The notes under the pieces: model-generated | The model's database searches: none | The model's input: the letters and a program-made list of their open reading frames with translations, nothing else | Told to the model about the DNA's origin: nothing | DNA from: UBA9662 sp002729415 | GTDB lineage: Bacteria; Poribacteria; WGA-4E; UBA9662 | Assembly: GCA_002729415.1 (NCBI GenBank) | Contig: PBXZ01000093.1 | Location: 1-31,381, forward strand | Direction of reading: 5' to 3' | Length of the DNA stretch: 31,381 nucleotides | Part shown: piece after piece, positions 7,890-15,979 of the stretch | Position numbering within the stretch: position 1 is the stretch's first letter | Layout: every line of letters starts with the position of its first letter | Position numbers and translations under genes: made by a program

Positions 7890-9092
7890 TTATTCTTTCG
7901 GTTTTTCCGAAAGTGAGGTGTAAACAGATCTTAACTTTTCTCCGATAGCTTTCCATCCATATTCACGTTGGACTCGGCTNCGTCCTTTCCTACCCAACTG
8001 CCGACATCTATCGGGATTTCCAAGCAATTCAACCACTCTCGCCGCAAACTGCATTGGATTATCTTCGATGACCACTTCTTGGTTATTAATGAGTTCTAGC
8101 CCTTCCGCACCAACCGAAGTTGAGACGACAGCTTTTTCCATTGCTAATGCTTCAAGTATTTTNAGACGTGTACCACCACCAATTCGGAGCGGTACGACGT
8201 AAACGGCGGATTGAGCTATATAAGGTTTAACATCTTCAACACGCCCCGTAACCTCAATGTTGGGTAAATCCGATAGTTTCCGNACGTTTCCTGTNGGATG
8301 TTGTCCGACAATCAGNAATCTAACATTGGGACATTTCAAACGAATNACAGGCAATATTTCATTGACACAGTAAATGACAGCNTCTTCATTCGGAAACCAG
8401 TCCATACTGCCAGTATAAAGAAGTGTATCTGGTATTATTTCATCGTGGCTAGGTTGATATAGATCGAGATCCACTCCGTTTGGGATAACATCGGTTTGTA
8501 AATCAGGACAGGATTTTCGTAGCCAATTCCGATCGGTTTCAGACACACAGGTTGTAATAGAAAACTTCGGACTGATTAGTTTCTCATACCGTCTAAAAGC
8601 TCGCTTCTGCGACAGATAAACGATTTTTTTTGCTGGATTTTCCGCCTCCTCGCTAAGTCGCGCCCAAATATAAGAGTCAATGTTCTGTGTGGAAAGAACT
8701 TTAGGTAAATCCACTTCGGCGAAGAATTGGGCTGTATGAAACATTTCATAATGAATTAGATCAAAATTTTGTAGTTGGATAAGTTGACCTAATTCTCGTC
8801 TGTAGGATGAGATATCATAACGTGCGACTGTAATAGGTTTTCTTTGGATGAGAGACTTAGTAATAGTACCTAACGATATTTTTGGTGGTGACGCTTGATT
8901 TTCCACGAGATGACAGACTATACCCAAACTCTCAAGGTAAGCTATTCCTTCCTGATCAGTTGGTGCCGTCTCAAGCCCCAGAAAAGTAATCTGGTCAGTC
9001 TTTGACACTTGGGTGAGCAGGTTTAGCACGCGAATCCGCCCACCATCTGTAGCTGGAAACGGCACTGTAATTGAAAGGAAAAGAATCTTCAT
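7890..9092 (-). CDS. Glycosyltransferase family 4 (GT-B)
   Basis: A 400-residue GT-B glycosyltransferase. The acceptor domain starts 'MKILFLSITVPFPATDGGRI', with the glycine-rich loop (DGGR) typical of this fold. The donor domain has 'DVIPNGVDLDLYQPS', 'LLYTGSMDWFPNE', 'LIVGQH' and 'RIGGGTRxKILEALAMEKAV' with the conserved Glu. It resembles the exopolysaccharide-type sugar transferases sometimes found with protein-sorting clusters, but I would not name the pathway. A TTG at 9095 immediately precedes the ATG at 9092; I take the ATG. No clear Shine-Dalgarno is present and the upstream gene ends only 6 bases away, so coupled translation is likely. Confidence 0.87.
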   Translation of the reverse strand: MKILFLSITVPFPATDGGRIRVLNLLTQVSKTDQITFLGLETAPTDQEGIAYLESLGIVCHLVENQASPPKISLGTITKSLIQRKPITVARYDISSYRRELGQLIQLQNFDLIHYEMFHTAQFFAEVDLPKVLSTQNIDSYIWARLSEEAENPAKKIVYLSQKRAFRRYEKLISPKFSITTCVSETDRNWLRKSCPDLQTDVIPNGVDLDLYQPSHDEIIPDTLLYTGSMDWFPNEXAVIYCVNEILPXIRLKCPNVRXLIVGQHXTGNXRKLSDLPNIEVTGRVEDVKPYIAQSAVYVVPLRIGGGTRXKILEALAMEKAVVSTSVGAEGLELINNQEVVIEDNPMQFAARVVELLGNPDRCRQLGRKGXSRVQREYGWKAIGEKLRSVYTSLSEKPKE

Positions 9093-9098
9093 CAAAAA

Positions 9099-10064
9099 TT
9101 AAGAGGTTATTGCCAATGCCCTCACTTCGCCAAATTCACGTGTGAGTTTCTGCCACGAATTTCCATGATCCGTGCTACGAAAAATTTGACCACTTACACT
9201 ATAAGCCACGATCAAATCGTCGATATTACCATTATAGGCGAAATTCCAAATCGTGCTGTTTGACATCATGCCCAATTCAGCTTGTTCCCATGAATCTCCC
9301 AAGTCCACAGAGTAGAAAATACCTCCTTCATTGCCAGGAGGCCCATTCCCAGCTCCAAGGTAGACACGGTTCTCTCCGTTTGGACAATAGAACACCGCCC
9401 GAGCATACGACCACGGGAGATAATCTTTCACGGTCAATGGTGTCCAATATTTCAGATTATCTGTTCGACAAACATCGTTATTGGTAGCTACTATGATTTT
9501 TTTTGGTTGGCCGGGAATAACAGAAATGCCATGAATATCAAGGCTGCTGAGACCTTCATTAATTGTTTCCCAGTTTTTTCCGCCATCTGTGCTGCGGCGA
9601 AAACCATCGATCTCTATACCTGCATAAACAATTTGGTCGTCTTCTGGATCAATGGCAATTGATGTTACACGTGGAATTATTGCGCCACCCGCACATTCAT
9701 CAGCAAGTTCAACATCAAGGCNTATCCAAGTTTTACCACCGTCAGTGGATTTGAATAGATCCGATGGACAAGTACCCACAAAAATGGTATTCGGATTCTT
9801 TTCACTAATTTCTATGTCCCATATCTGCAAACCGTTCATTTCTGAATCAANAAGCTGCCANGTTTCTGCNCCGTCTGCAGTGCGATANAGACCGTTTTCT
9901 GTNCCAGCAAAGACAACAGAAGAGTTANCTGGATCTANAGCAATGGCTCGTATATCAGCCTCNGCGAATATACCGTTGCTGGCACGNTTCCATGAATCAC
10001 CTAAATCTGTACTCCGCCAAACACTTTGACCAATNGTCCCAATNTACATAACTGGTTGTTTCAT
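9099..10064 (-). CDS. BNR/Asp-box seven-bladed beta-propeller protein
   Basis: A 321-residue propeller made of sialidase-type Asp-box repeats (S/T-x-D-x-G-x-x-W). Seven are visible: 'STDLGDSW' near 18, 'TADxAExW' near 62, 'STDGGKTW' near 106, 'STDGGKNW' near 158, a degenerate 'TDNLKYW' near 201, 'SVDLGDSW' near 252 and 'STDHGNSW' near 297. No catalytic sialidase residues are seen, and no signal peptide, which is odd because the two upstream genes encode exported proteins. It is likely a binding or scaffold protein of the Ycf48/VPS10-like type. The start overlaps the upstream stop in an ATGA arrangement, and AAGGAGAG lies just before it, so the start is secure. Function unknown. Confidence 0.8.
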   Translation of the reverse strand: MKQPVMXIGXIGQSVWRSTDLGDSWXRASNGIFXEADIRAIAXDPXNSSVVFAXTENGXYRTADXAEXWQLXDSEMNGLQIWDIEISEKNPNTIFVGTCPSDLFKSTDGGKTWIXLDVELADECAGGAIIPRVTSIAIDPEDDQIVYAGIEIDGFRRSTDGGKNWETINEGLSSLDIHGISVIPGQPKKIIVATNNDVCRTDNLKYWTPLTVKDYLPWSYARAVFYCPNGENRVYLGAGNGPPGNEGGIFYSVDLGDSWEQAELGMMSNSTIWNFAYNGNIDDLIVAYSVSGQIFRSTDHGNSWQKLTREFGEVRALAITS

Positions 10065-11836
10065 CTTTCTCTCCTTATTATTTTTTGAGAATTAAGGTTA
10101 CCTGTACTGATCTGTTTGTCAAGGTAATAGATCTGCCAAATGATGGTATCAGAATCCATTTTTGGCGGCAAATATATCTGGTAAACATAATTATCTTGAA
10201 TCTGTTGCATGGGGATTTTTGAAACGAGCAATTTGTGACCGGTTAGAACTGAAATTCGAGGTATCTCCGACAGAATCTGTTTACTTAATACCAGTAAGAC
10301 CTCCCAATATCTGGCATGAACCGGGTTTTGCAACACAAACGTTTGCAGAATCATCTCTCGGTCAATCTCGACACGATAATNNTATGATGAAACTGATTTT
10401 CCGAGCACATTTGGCAATTCTNCGAGACTCGGTATAATAACAATAGTATCAGCCATTTTATCAGTAAATGGCAAAATTTGGGTTCCTCTTCCATTGTTTG
10501 ACAACTGCAAGCTATTTACATTTACTGGTTTTCCTTTTAGAAGCTCAATAGTTCTAATATCAAATGGAAATCTTCCTCCACTTGTAAAATCGAAGGAGAT
10601 TTGTTGGCCAATACGAAAGTTTGAGAATTCCAAATAATAAGTAGCATAACCTTCCAATCGATCTCCAGTTACATCTATTGGATAATATCGATGTTTACGG
10701 TGAATTTTGGCTTGTATATTAACTTTGCGATACCCGAATCTTCCTCNCTCAAAGGTCACATCATCTAGGTAATTTGCAACTTTCCAATCGCTGAATACCG
10801 ATGAGAAACTCTGTCTGAAACCATGCAACTGCAATACCTGATTAATTCCACTGATACCTGCTAAACGGTTCTTAATTAATGAAGAGACAAAGTTTGTTCC
10901 GCCATAATGTTCGTCCAGATAAAGTATCCAGAGATATGNCGCTCCATAACTAGGCAGTTGGTTTTTACCTTCTGCAGGCCAATTGGTTAATGAAGTATTA
11001 GGCTTCTGTCCAAATGCTTGAAGATGTTCAACCGATGGATAACCACACAGTAACATGGCGTATTCCGAAATGCCCTCGTTAACCCAGATTTCTTCGTTNT
11101 GGTCGTGTTTCCAGTGGATGAGGTGCTGGAATTCNTGAGCGACGGTACCAAANCCCTCATTGCTACCAACGTTNAGGGGGTNGGTATCAATGTAGATCAT
11201 GTCTCGCTCATTGCTCCACATTGCTTTCCCTAACTTCGGGTGAATTAACCGACCACGTGCTTGATCAATAGGATTGAAATATCCACCGATAAATTCACCT
11301 TGGAATCGAAAACGATCTGGGATATCAAGTAATAAGAGATAGATTCGGTCATCGTTGTCAATGTTAGGAGGGTGACCGAACGCTTGGGTCTCTATCTGAT
11401 ANATACCTCGGTTNCTATCGGATAATGTTAGTTGTTCAAAAACACGATTAAGATTTTGAACAACTTTGGCTGTGATAGTTAGACGCCACTGCGAATCCTC
11501 GACGAAAATGTAGCAAAAGTTGCCGATAGACCGCAATGTTGCTTTAGTTCGATACTGATTATAATTTCGGAAATCAATCCCATAAAAAGAGATTTGGTCT
11601 CCAATTTTAAGTACCCGTTTCTGAGCAGGTGATGATGGTATNTTTACTGGCGGTACATTCTGAGGATTGGAGGTANAAAGATCTGGAGTTCCACAGATTA
11701 GCGCAATGGCATGAAGTGGGAATAAATATATGAANGACATGACCAGAAACGCGAGTGTTTTTACACTCCATTGTTGAGCCGACGTTAAAGAGTTACTGTA
11801 CCATAATTTACTTGATTTTCGCGTGATATCTTTCAA
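10061..11836 (-). CDS. Secreted zinc metalloprotease-like protein (HExxH, M30-like)
   Basis: A large exported protein with a gluzincin-type metalloprotease core. The zinc motif near residue 234 reads (H/Q)EFQHLIHW, the first residue being codon CAN, followed by 'NEEIWVNEGISEYAM', a pattern I link to hyicolysin/M30-like peptidases. Upstream 'DDRIYLLLLDIPD' also fits. The C-terminal 200 residues look beta-rich and may mediate surface binding. A hydrophobic export segment ('TLAFLVM' to 'HAIALICG') lies near the N-terminus. The start is uncertain: TTG at 11836 gives a basic leader and overlaps the upstream gene by 29 bases; ATG at 11740 would trim it into the hydrophobic segment; the frame is open to 11902. 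The stop overlaps the propeller gene by 4 bases. Substrate unknown. Confidence 0.72.
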   Translation of the reverse strand: MKDITRKSSKLWYSNSLTSAQQWSVKTLAFLVMXFIYLFPLHAIALICGTPDLXTSNPQNVPPVXIPSSPAQKRVLKIGDQISFYGIDFRNYNQYRTKATLRSIGNFCYIFVEDSQWRLTITAKVVQNLNRVFEQLTLSDXNRGXYQIETQAFGHPPNIDNDDRIYLLLLDIPDRFRFQGEFIGGYFNPIDQARGRLIHPKLGKAMWSNERDMIYIDTXPXNVGSNEXFGTVAXEFQHLIHWKHDXNEEIWVNEGISEYAMLLCGYPSVEHLQAFGQKPNTSLTNWPAEGKNQLPSYGAXYLWILYLDEHYGGTNFVSSLIKNRLAGISGINQVLQLHGFRQSFSSVFSDWKVANYLDDVTFEXGRFGYRKVNIQAKIHRKHRYYPIDVTGDRLEGYATYYLEFSNFRIGQQISFDFTSGGRFPFDIRTIELLKGKPVNVNSLQLSNNGRGTQILPFTDKMADTIVIIPSLXELPNVLGKSVSSXXYRVEIDREMILQTFVLQNPVHARYWEVLLVLSKQILSEIPRISVLTGHKLLVSKIPMQQIQDNYVYQIYLPPKMDSDTIIWQIYYLDKQISTGNLNSQKIIRRER

Positions 11837-13202
11837 TCTTCTGTCGGATCTTTTCGTTTTCTGGATTGAGTATTGTAGCTTTTCGCCAAGCGCCGATTGC
11901 ATTATTCTTCATACCAATTTTGAGATAGACATCACCTAAATGATCTTGGATCTCCCAACTCTCGGATTCGAACTTAACCGCTTTCTCCAACTCAATTCGC
12001 GCAAGTTCATTTTTACCCATTTTGAAGTATGTCCAACCTAGACTATCCAAATAGGCTCCATTTTCTGGTTCCTTCTTAAGAGCAATTTTTATGATGTCAA
12101 TGGCATATTCCAGGTCAGTACCAAGTTCAGCTAAAAGATAACCAAGTGCATTATAAGGTTCGGATCTCTCAGGTGAAATCCGAATAGCGTTTCGAAGATG
12201 GAACTCTGCTTTTTCAAAATCCTTCATTTCTTGATAAGATAAACCGAGCAGATAATTTGCATCAGCATGTTTAGGATCTTCGGTAAAAATTTTATTAAGA
12301 GTATCAATCGCTTGTTGCGGTCGATCCACCGTCAGGTAAAGACTCCCAAGCCGAGCCCGAAAAATTCCCAGCATTTTATCAAACTGCTTGGGAATATTGG
12401 GTGCGTACTGGCGCATTTTTGTATAGGCTAATATAGCCTTGGTAATTTTTTCTACGGCTGAATCGATCGATTCAGCCGTAGGGTCATTAGTATTGTATAC
12501 ACCGTTTTCAGCAAGTTCATAGGACGCAGTATAAAGCCGACCAAGCGACTCATGGGCTTGCCACATCGTATCGTCAATTTTAACCGCACGTTCATACGAA
12601 CTGATTGCTTTATCACTGTAACCAAGATCTTCGTATGAATTTCCAAGCCTCAAGAAAAAAACAGGCTGATATGGCATGAGACGCGTCAGTTGTTTAAATG
12701 CTTGTTTCCCAAGATTGGGATCTTCCTGAGTGGCAGCGATTTCACCTAAATACTGATAGGCATCAACATGATCGGGATCTAATTGTGTGACCTTTTTCAG
12801 TTGTTCAATAACTGGCTTCCAATTTTTCTGTCGCGAGTTCATTGTACGTTTAAACATCACTTGCGCTAGTATAAAATGTGGTAGTGGATTTTCAGGATTG
12901 ATCTCAATTGCCAGACGAGATTCCTGATCAGCGGTTCGGATATCACGAATGGCCAAACTGACATTAGCAAGTTGATAATGAGTAAACGCAGAGGATTTGT
13001 GAAGATGGAGCACACGCTGATAGATGTCTCTTGCCTCTGGGAACCTTCTAGAAGCACGCAAGTAGGTTGCCCAAGCCAGATCTCTATATATATATATTGC
13101 TTTTTCGTACTTGGCTTCAAGTGGACGGTCAATGATTTCCTGAGCGAAAAGTGTTGGAATTAAAAGAACACAAATCGACATGAAAGCCAAGATTTTATAC
13201 AT
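11808..13202 (-). CDS. Exported TPR-repeat protein
   Basis: A 464-residue protein with a signal peptide ('MYKILAFMSICVLLIPTLFA', cleavage before Gln) and a long array of tetratricopeptide repeats over nearly the whole chain, for example 'ANYLLGLSYQEMKDFEKAEF', 'PYNALGYLLAELGTDLEYAI' and 'YLDSLGWTYFKMGKNELARI'. It is likely a periplasmic or surface scaffold for protein interactions. The ATG at 13202 is preferred to an in-frame one at 13241 because the signal peptide begins there; it overlaps the upstream pseudouridine synthase gene by 8 bases. The following gene encodes an exported metalloprotease, so the two may work together, though that is inference. Confidence 0.82.
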   Translation of the reverse strand: MYKILAFMSICVLLIPTLFAQEIIDRPLEAKYEKAIYIYRDLAWATYLRASRRFPEARDIYQRVLHLHKSSAFTHYQLANVSLAIRDIRTADQESRLAIEINPENPLPHFILAQVMFKRTMNSRQKNWKPVIEQLKKVTQLDPDHVDAYQYLGEIAATQEDPNLGKQAFKQLTRLMPYQPVFFLRLGNSYEDLGYSDKAISSYERAVKIDDTMWQAHESLGRLYTASYELAENGVYNTNDPTAESIDSAVEKITKAILAYTKMRQYAPNIPKQFDKMLGIFRARLGSLYLTVDRPQQAIDTLNKIFTEDPKHADANYLLGLSYQEMKDFEKAEFHLRNAIRISPERSEPYNALGYLLAELGTDLEYAIDIIKIALKKEPENGAYLDSLGWTYFKMGKNELARIELEKAVKFESESWEIQDHLGDVYLKIGMKNNAIGAWRKATILNPENEKIRQKIERYHAKIK

Positions 13203-13932
13203 TTTCACAAACCAACCCTGATTGCTTTTGAAAAGATGCAACTTCCTTTTGCTTTAGGTAACGATATTTTCCAATCGGCAGATTACCTAAAGACAGGTTC
13301 CCAATCCGCACACGCTTAAGGTAGAGAACTTTGTGCCCAATTGCCTCAAACATCCTGCGGATTTGACGTTTTTTTCCTTCATAGAGAACCAGTTTAAAGT
13401 GGGTATTTCCCCTGTGTCGNCCAATTCTGTGAACGATTGCAGGTGCTGTTTTCCCACTCAAAATTNGGATCCCNTCACGGAGTTGTTGAACGGATTNTTN
13501 GGAAGGACTTCCGTCAANCCAAACCAGATAGGTTTTCTTAATCTTATTGCTTGGGTGCAGAATTTGATGTGAAAAGTTACCATCATTTGTGAAGATTAAN
13601 AACCCTTCTGTATTTAAGTCCAGTCGTCCTACAGGATAAACCCTCTCCNGAATTATATCAACTAGATCCATTACTGTAGGACGGTTATATTGATCCAAGA
13701 CGCTGGTGATATAACCTTCTGGTTTGTTCAACATTAGGTATATTGGGGTGGGCTTCTCGGAAACTATGCGCCCATCAAATCGGATGAGGTCCCTTTCTTG
13801 ATCAATGTGCCTACCAGGAATAAAAACTTGTTTCCCATTGATTTTAACTCGTCCATCAACAACATACTGCTTAGCAAGTCGACGAGAACAAACTCCTCGT
13901 TCGGCAAGAAATTTTTCAAGTCTAATTCCCAT
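13195..13932 (-). CDS. 23S/16S rRNA pseudouridine synthase, RsuA/RluB family
   Basis: Converts a specific uridine of rRNA to pseudouridine. The N-terminal S4 RNA-binding domain covers residues 1-48 ('RLEKFLAERGVCSRRLAKQY'). The catalytic domain has 'YLMLNKPEGYITS' and the active-site Asp105 in 'YPVGRLDLNTEGxLIFTND', then 'LYEGKKRQIRRMFEAIGHKV'. This ordering fits the RluB/RluE/RsuA group; which uridine is modified cannot be told. The ATG at 13932 ('MGIRLEKFL') is preferred to one at 13944. It overlaps the upstream phosphatase gene by 11 bases and the TPR gene by 8, so translation is coupled on both sides. Confidence 0.93.
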   Translation of the reverse strand: MGIRLEKFLAERGVCSRRLAKQYVVDGRVKINGKQVFIPGRHIDQERDLIRFDGRIVSEKPTPIYLMLNKPEGYITSVLDQYNRPTVMDLVDIIXERVYPVGRLDLNTEGXLIFTNDGNFSHQILHPSNKIKKTYLVWXDGSPSXXSVQQLRXGIXILSGKTAPAIVHRIXRHRGNTHFKLVLYEGKKRQIRRMFEAIGHKVLYLKRVRIGNLSLGNLPIGKYRYLKQKEVASFQKQSGLVCENV

Positions 13933-14566
13933 GAAACATCTCAATCTGCCAATTATTAGTAAGTGATATTTGCCTCAAACCTCTATCAGGATTTACGGCA
14001 ACTGGATTTCCAAAAAGTTGTAACTTATGGTGATCGGAATGGTGGTTCCCATAAGCATAAGATCGATTAAGGTCTAAGTTGTATTGTTCAGCTAATTGCT
14101 TGACAGCAATTGCTTTATTTTCCGCGTATAGATTAGAACCTGTCAACTGCCCGCAGATTTTTCCATCTTTAATTTCTAAAGTGTTGCCGATAGTTTGATT
14201 TACCTCAAGTCTCTCACCAAAAACACTAACCAGAATTTTGAGCGATCCCGACAAAATAAAAACCATACGGTCATTATCACGATGCCACTTCATCAAATCA
14301 CAAACCCTTGGAGATATATGATCTATCAAGTATTCATCAACACAAAACTTCGCAATTTTACGAACGTACTGAAAATCGAGCCCACGGAGATAAACTTTGT
14401 TTGCTTTCGCACGGCGGAGATTAGTAGTCTTGATAAGATATGTTCCCCAACTCACAAGATTGCCAAGTGGTAATACTCCTCGCTCGAACATCTCCCTAAA
14501 AAAAACGTTCTCTGATGAATTATCGATGATTGTACCATCGAGATCGAAAACCGCACATGCTCTCAT
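13922..14566 (-). CDS. HAD-IB family phosphatase (SerB-like)
   Basis: A 214-residue haloacid dehalogenase-type phosphatase. Motif I is 'VFDLDGTI' with Asp8 nucleophile and Asp10 acid/base. Motif II is 'FILSGSLK', motif III Lys in 'YAENKAIAV', and motif IV 'YAYGNHHSDHHKL', followed by 'NPVAVNPDRGLR'. The 'GNHHSD' form of motif IV is typical of the HAD-IB (phosphoserine phosphatase-like) branch that often sits beside acyltransferases or lipid genes, so the substrate may be a phospholipid or small phosphomonoester rather than phosphoserine. The ATG at 14566 has GGAG 6 bases upstream. It lies 14 bases after the M42 peptidase gene. Confidence 0.88.
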   Translation of the reverse strand: MRACAVFDLDGTIIDNSSENVFFREMFERGVLPLGNLVSWGTYLIKTTNLRRAKANKVYLRGLDFQYVRKIAKFCVDEYLIDHISPRVCDLMKWHRDNDRMVFILSGSLKILVSVFGERLEVNQTIGNTLEIKDGKICGQLTGSNLYAENKAIAVKQLAEQYNLDLNRSYAYGNHHSDHHKLQLFGNPVAVNPDRGLRQISLTNNWQIEMFHGN

Positions 14567-14580
14567 AAAGGCTCCAGATC

Positions 14581-15621
14581 CTAAACTAATTCAAGATTGA
14601 CTTGATGGCCTTCTTCAATGAAGGCGGTCATCAAGTCGACTGAACCTTTTAGGTCTGACTTGTTTATAGTTTCAACACTACTGTGAATGTAGCGCGTGGG
14701 AGTGGAAATTGTTGCGACTGGCACACCCGACCTTGATTTTTGTATGGCTGCTGAGTCGGTTCCTCCTCGTGGTAAAATCTCGTGTTGCCATGGAATTTCA
14801 CGCTTATCAGCCAAATCTTGTAGGAATTTAACCAGTCTTGGATGCTGGATGGCAGATGAATCAAAGATCTTAATTGCTGTTCCTTCCCCAAGTTCGGTGA
14901 TCTTTTCACGGTCGCTGACTCCCGGGGTATCAGTTGCCAGTGTTGTATCAAGACAAATACCTACATCGGGATTAATACCAAAAGCACTTGTGGTAGCACC
15001 TCGCAAACCGATCTCTTCTTGTGAAGTGGCAACGGCATAGGTCTCAAATCCATATTTTTCAGCGTTCTGCATTGCTTTGATCATAATATAGACAGCAACA
15101 CGATTATCCATCGCTTTACAAGATACACATTCGCCCAGTTCAATAAAATTACGTTTCAAAGTCACTGGTGTCCCAATCTGAATCTTCTCCTTAACTTCAT
15201 CACCGGATAGCCCCAAGTCAACGATAAAATCCTTGACCTCCAGTTTCTTATTTCGATCCTCAGGATTCTGAATATGAGGAGGCTTGATACCAGGGTAAAG
15301 AATCCCAGTCAGGTCTCCCTCATCGGCACAAACCCTGACATGTTGAGCAACCATGTTCCGTGGATCATGACCACCAAGAGCTACAATCCGAACCCACCCC
15401 TTTTCCTCAATGTGCGAAACAACAAAACCGATTTCGTCCATATGGGCAGCAATCATCAGTTTTGTTGCNCCTGATTTTTTTTTGATGCATAACATGTTTC
15501 CCATCGAATCGACAGTAATCTCATCTACAATTGGTTCAAGTTCACGTCGAACAATTTCCCGTATTCGTTCTTCCCTGCCAGGAATTCCCGAACTTTCACA
15601 GAGTTCTTTCAAGAGTTCCAT
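14581..15621 (-). CDS. M42 family glutamyl aminopeptidase/endoglucanase
   Basis: A cytoplasmic dinuclear-metal aminopeptidase of 346 residues in the FrvX/CelM group, usually forming dodecameric shells that trim peptides. All expected ligands and catalytic residues are visible: His60 and Asp62 in 'IAAHMDEIGF', Asp172 in 'CKAMDNRVA', Glu202/Glu203 in 'SQEEIGLRGA', Asp225 in 'ICLDTTLA', and His313 in 'RYIHSSVETI'; 'PRGGTDSAAIQ' is also present. The ATG at 15621 is chosen because AAGGAAG precedes it closely and the family begins 'MELLKELCESSGIPGREE'. An earlier in-frame start at 15657 would overlap the cupin gene. Confidence 0.93.
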   Translation of the reverse strand: MELLKELCESSGIPGREERIREIVRRELEPIVDEITVDSMGNMLCIKKKSXATKLMIAAHMDEIGFVVSHIEEKGWVRIVALGGHDPRNMVAQHVRVCADEGDLTGILYPGIKPPHIQNPEDRNKKLEVKDFIVDLGLSGDEVKEKIQIGTPVTLKRNFIELGECVSCKAMDNRVAVYIMIKAMQNAEKYGFETYAVATSQEEIGLRGATTSAFGINPDVGICLDTTLATDTPGVSDREKITELGEGTAIKIFDSSAIQHPRLVKFLQDLADKREIPWQHEILPRGGTDSAAIQKSRSGVPVATISTPTRYIHSSVETINKSDLKGSVDLMTAFIEEGHQVNLELV

Positions 15622-15643
15622 AATCTTCCTTTCTTGATTAAAG

Positions 15644-15952
15644 TTATAATTTGGCAATAATTACTGCATACTTTAGTGGTACATCTCCCGCGTTGCGAAT
15701 ACCATGTATAATTTGGCAATCGACAAGAATTGCCTGATTTTTTTTCAGAACATGGGATTGATCACCAAAGAGCACCTCACCTTTACCTGAAAATACGTAG
15801 AAAATTTCTTGCCCTTCATGTTGATGTGGTGCATGCATGCTTTGGTTGGGAGCAACTTCGGAGATGTGCATATGAAGTTTGCTATTGTCTAGTCCGTTTT
15901 CAAAAATAAATCGATCTATTCCTTTGATATCTTTTCGAATTTCAGCCTTCAT
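15644..15952 (-). CDS. Small cupin-domain protein
   Basis: A single-domain cupin of 102 residues. Motif 1 is 'PHQHEGQEIFYVFSGKG' with metal ligands His43, His45 and Glu49; motif 2 has His83 in 'DCQIIHGIRNAG'. Such proteins bind a divalent metal and act as small isomerases, oxygenases or ligand sensors. The ATG at 15952 follows a perfect GGGAGGT at 15961-15967; a TTG three bases upstream is less well spaced. It lies 22 bases before the M42 gene and 27 bases after the Gfo/Idh gene. Substrate cannot be told; with the oxidoreductase next door, a sugar-derived compound is possible. Confidence 0.88.
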   Translation of the reverse strand: MKAEIRKDIKGIDRFIFENGLDNSKLHMHISEVAPNQSMHAPHQHEGQEIFYVFSGKGEVLFGDQSHVLKKNQAILVDCQIIHGIRNAGDVPLKYAVIIAKL

Positions 15953-15979
15953 CAATATAGACCTCCCAGTAGCAATTTT

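Noticed and set aside
9652..10029. 125-codon frame on the plus strand
   Set aside because: Antisense to the Asp-box propeller gene, whose repeats are clear on the other strand.
13081..13100. TATATATA run as a promoter or microsatellite
   Set aside because: It encodes the 'KAIYIYRD' part of the TPR protein and is too short to be a meaningful repeat.
14696..15040. 114-codon frame on the plus strand
   Set aside because: Antisense to the M42 peptidase, whose metal ligands are all intact.
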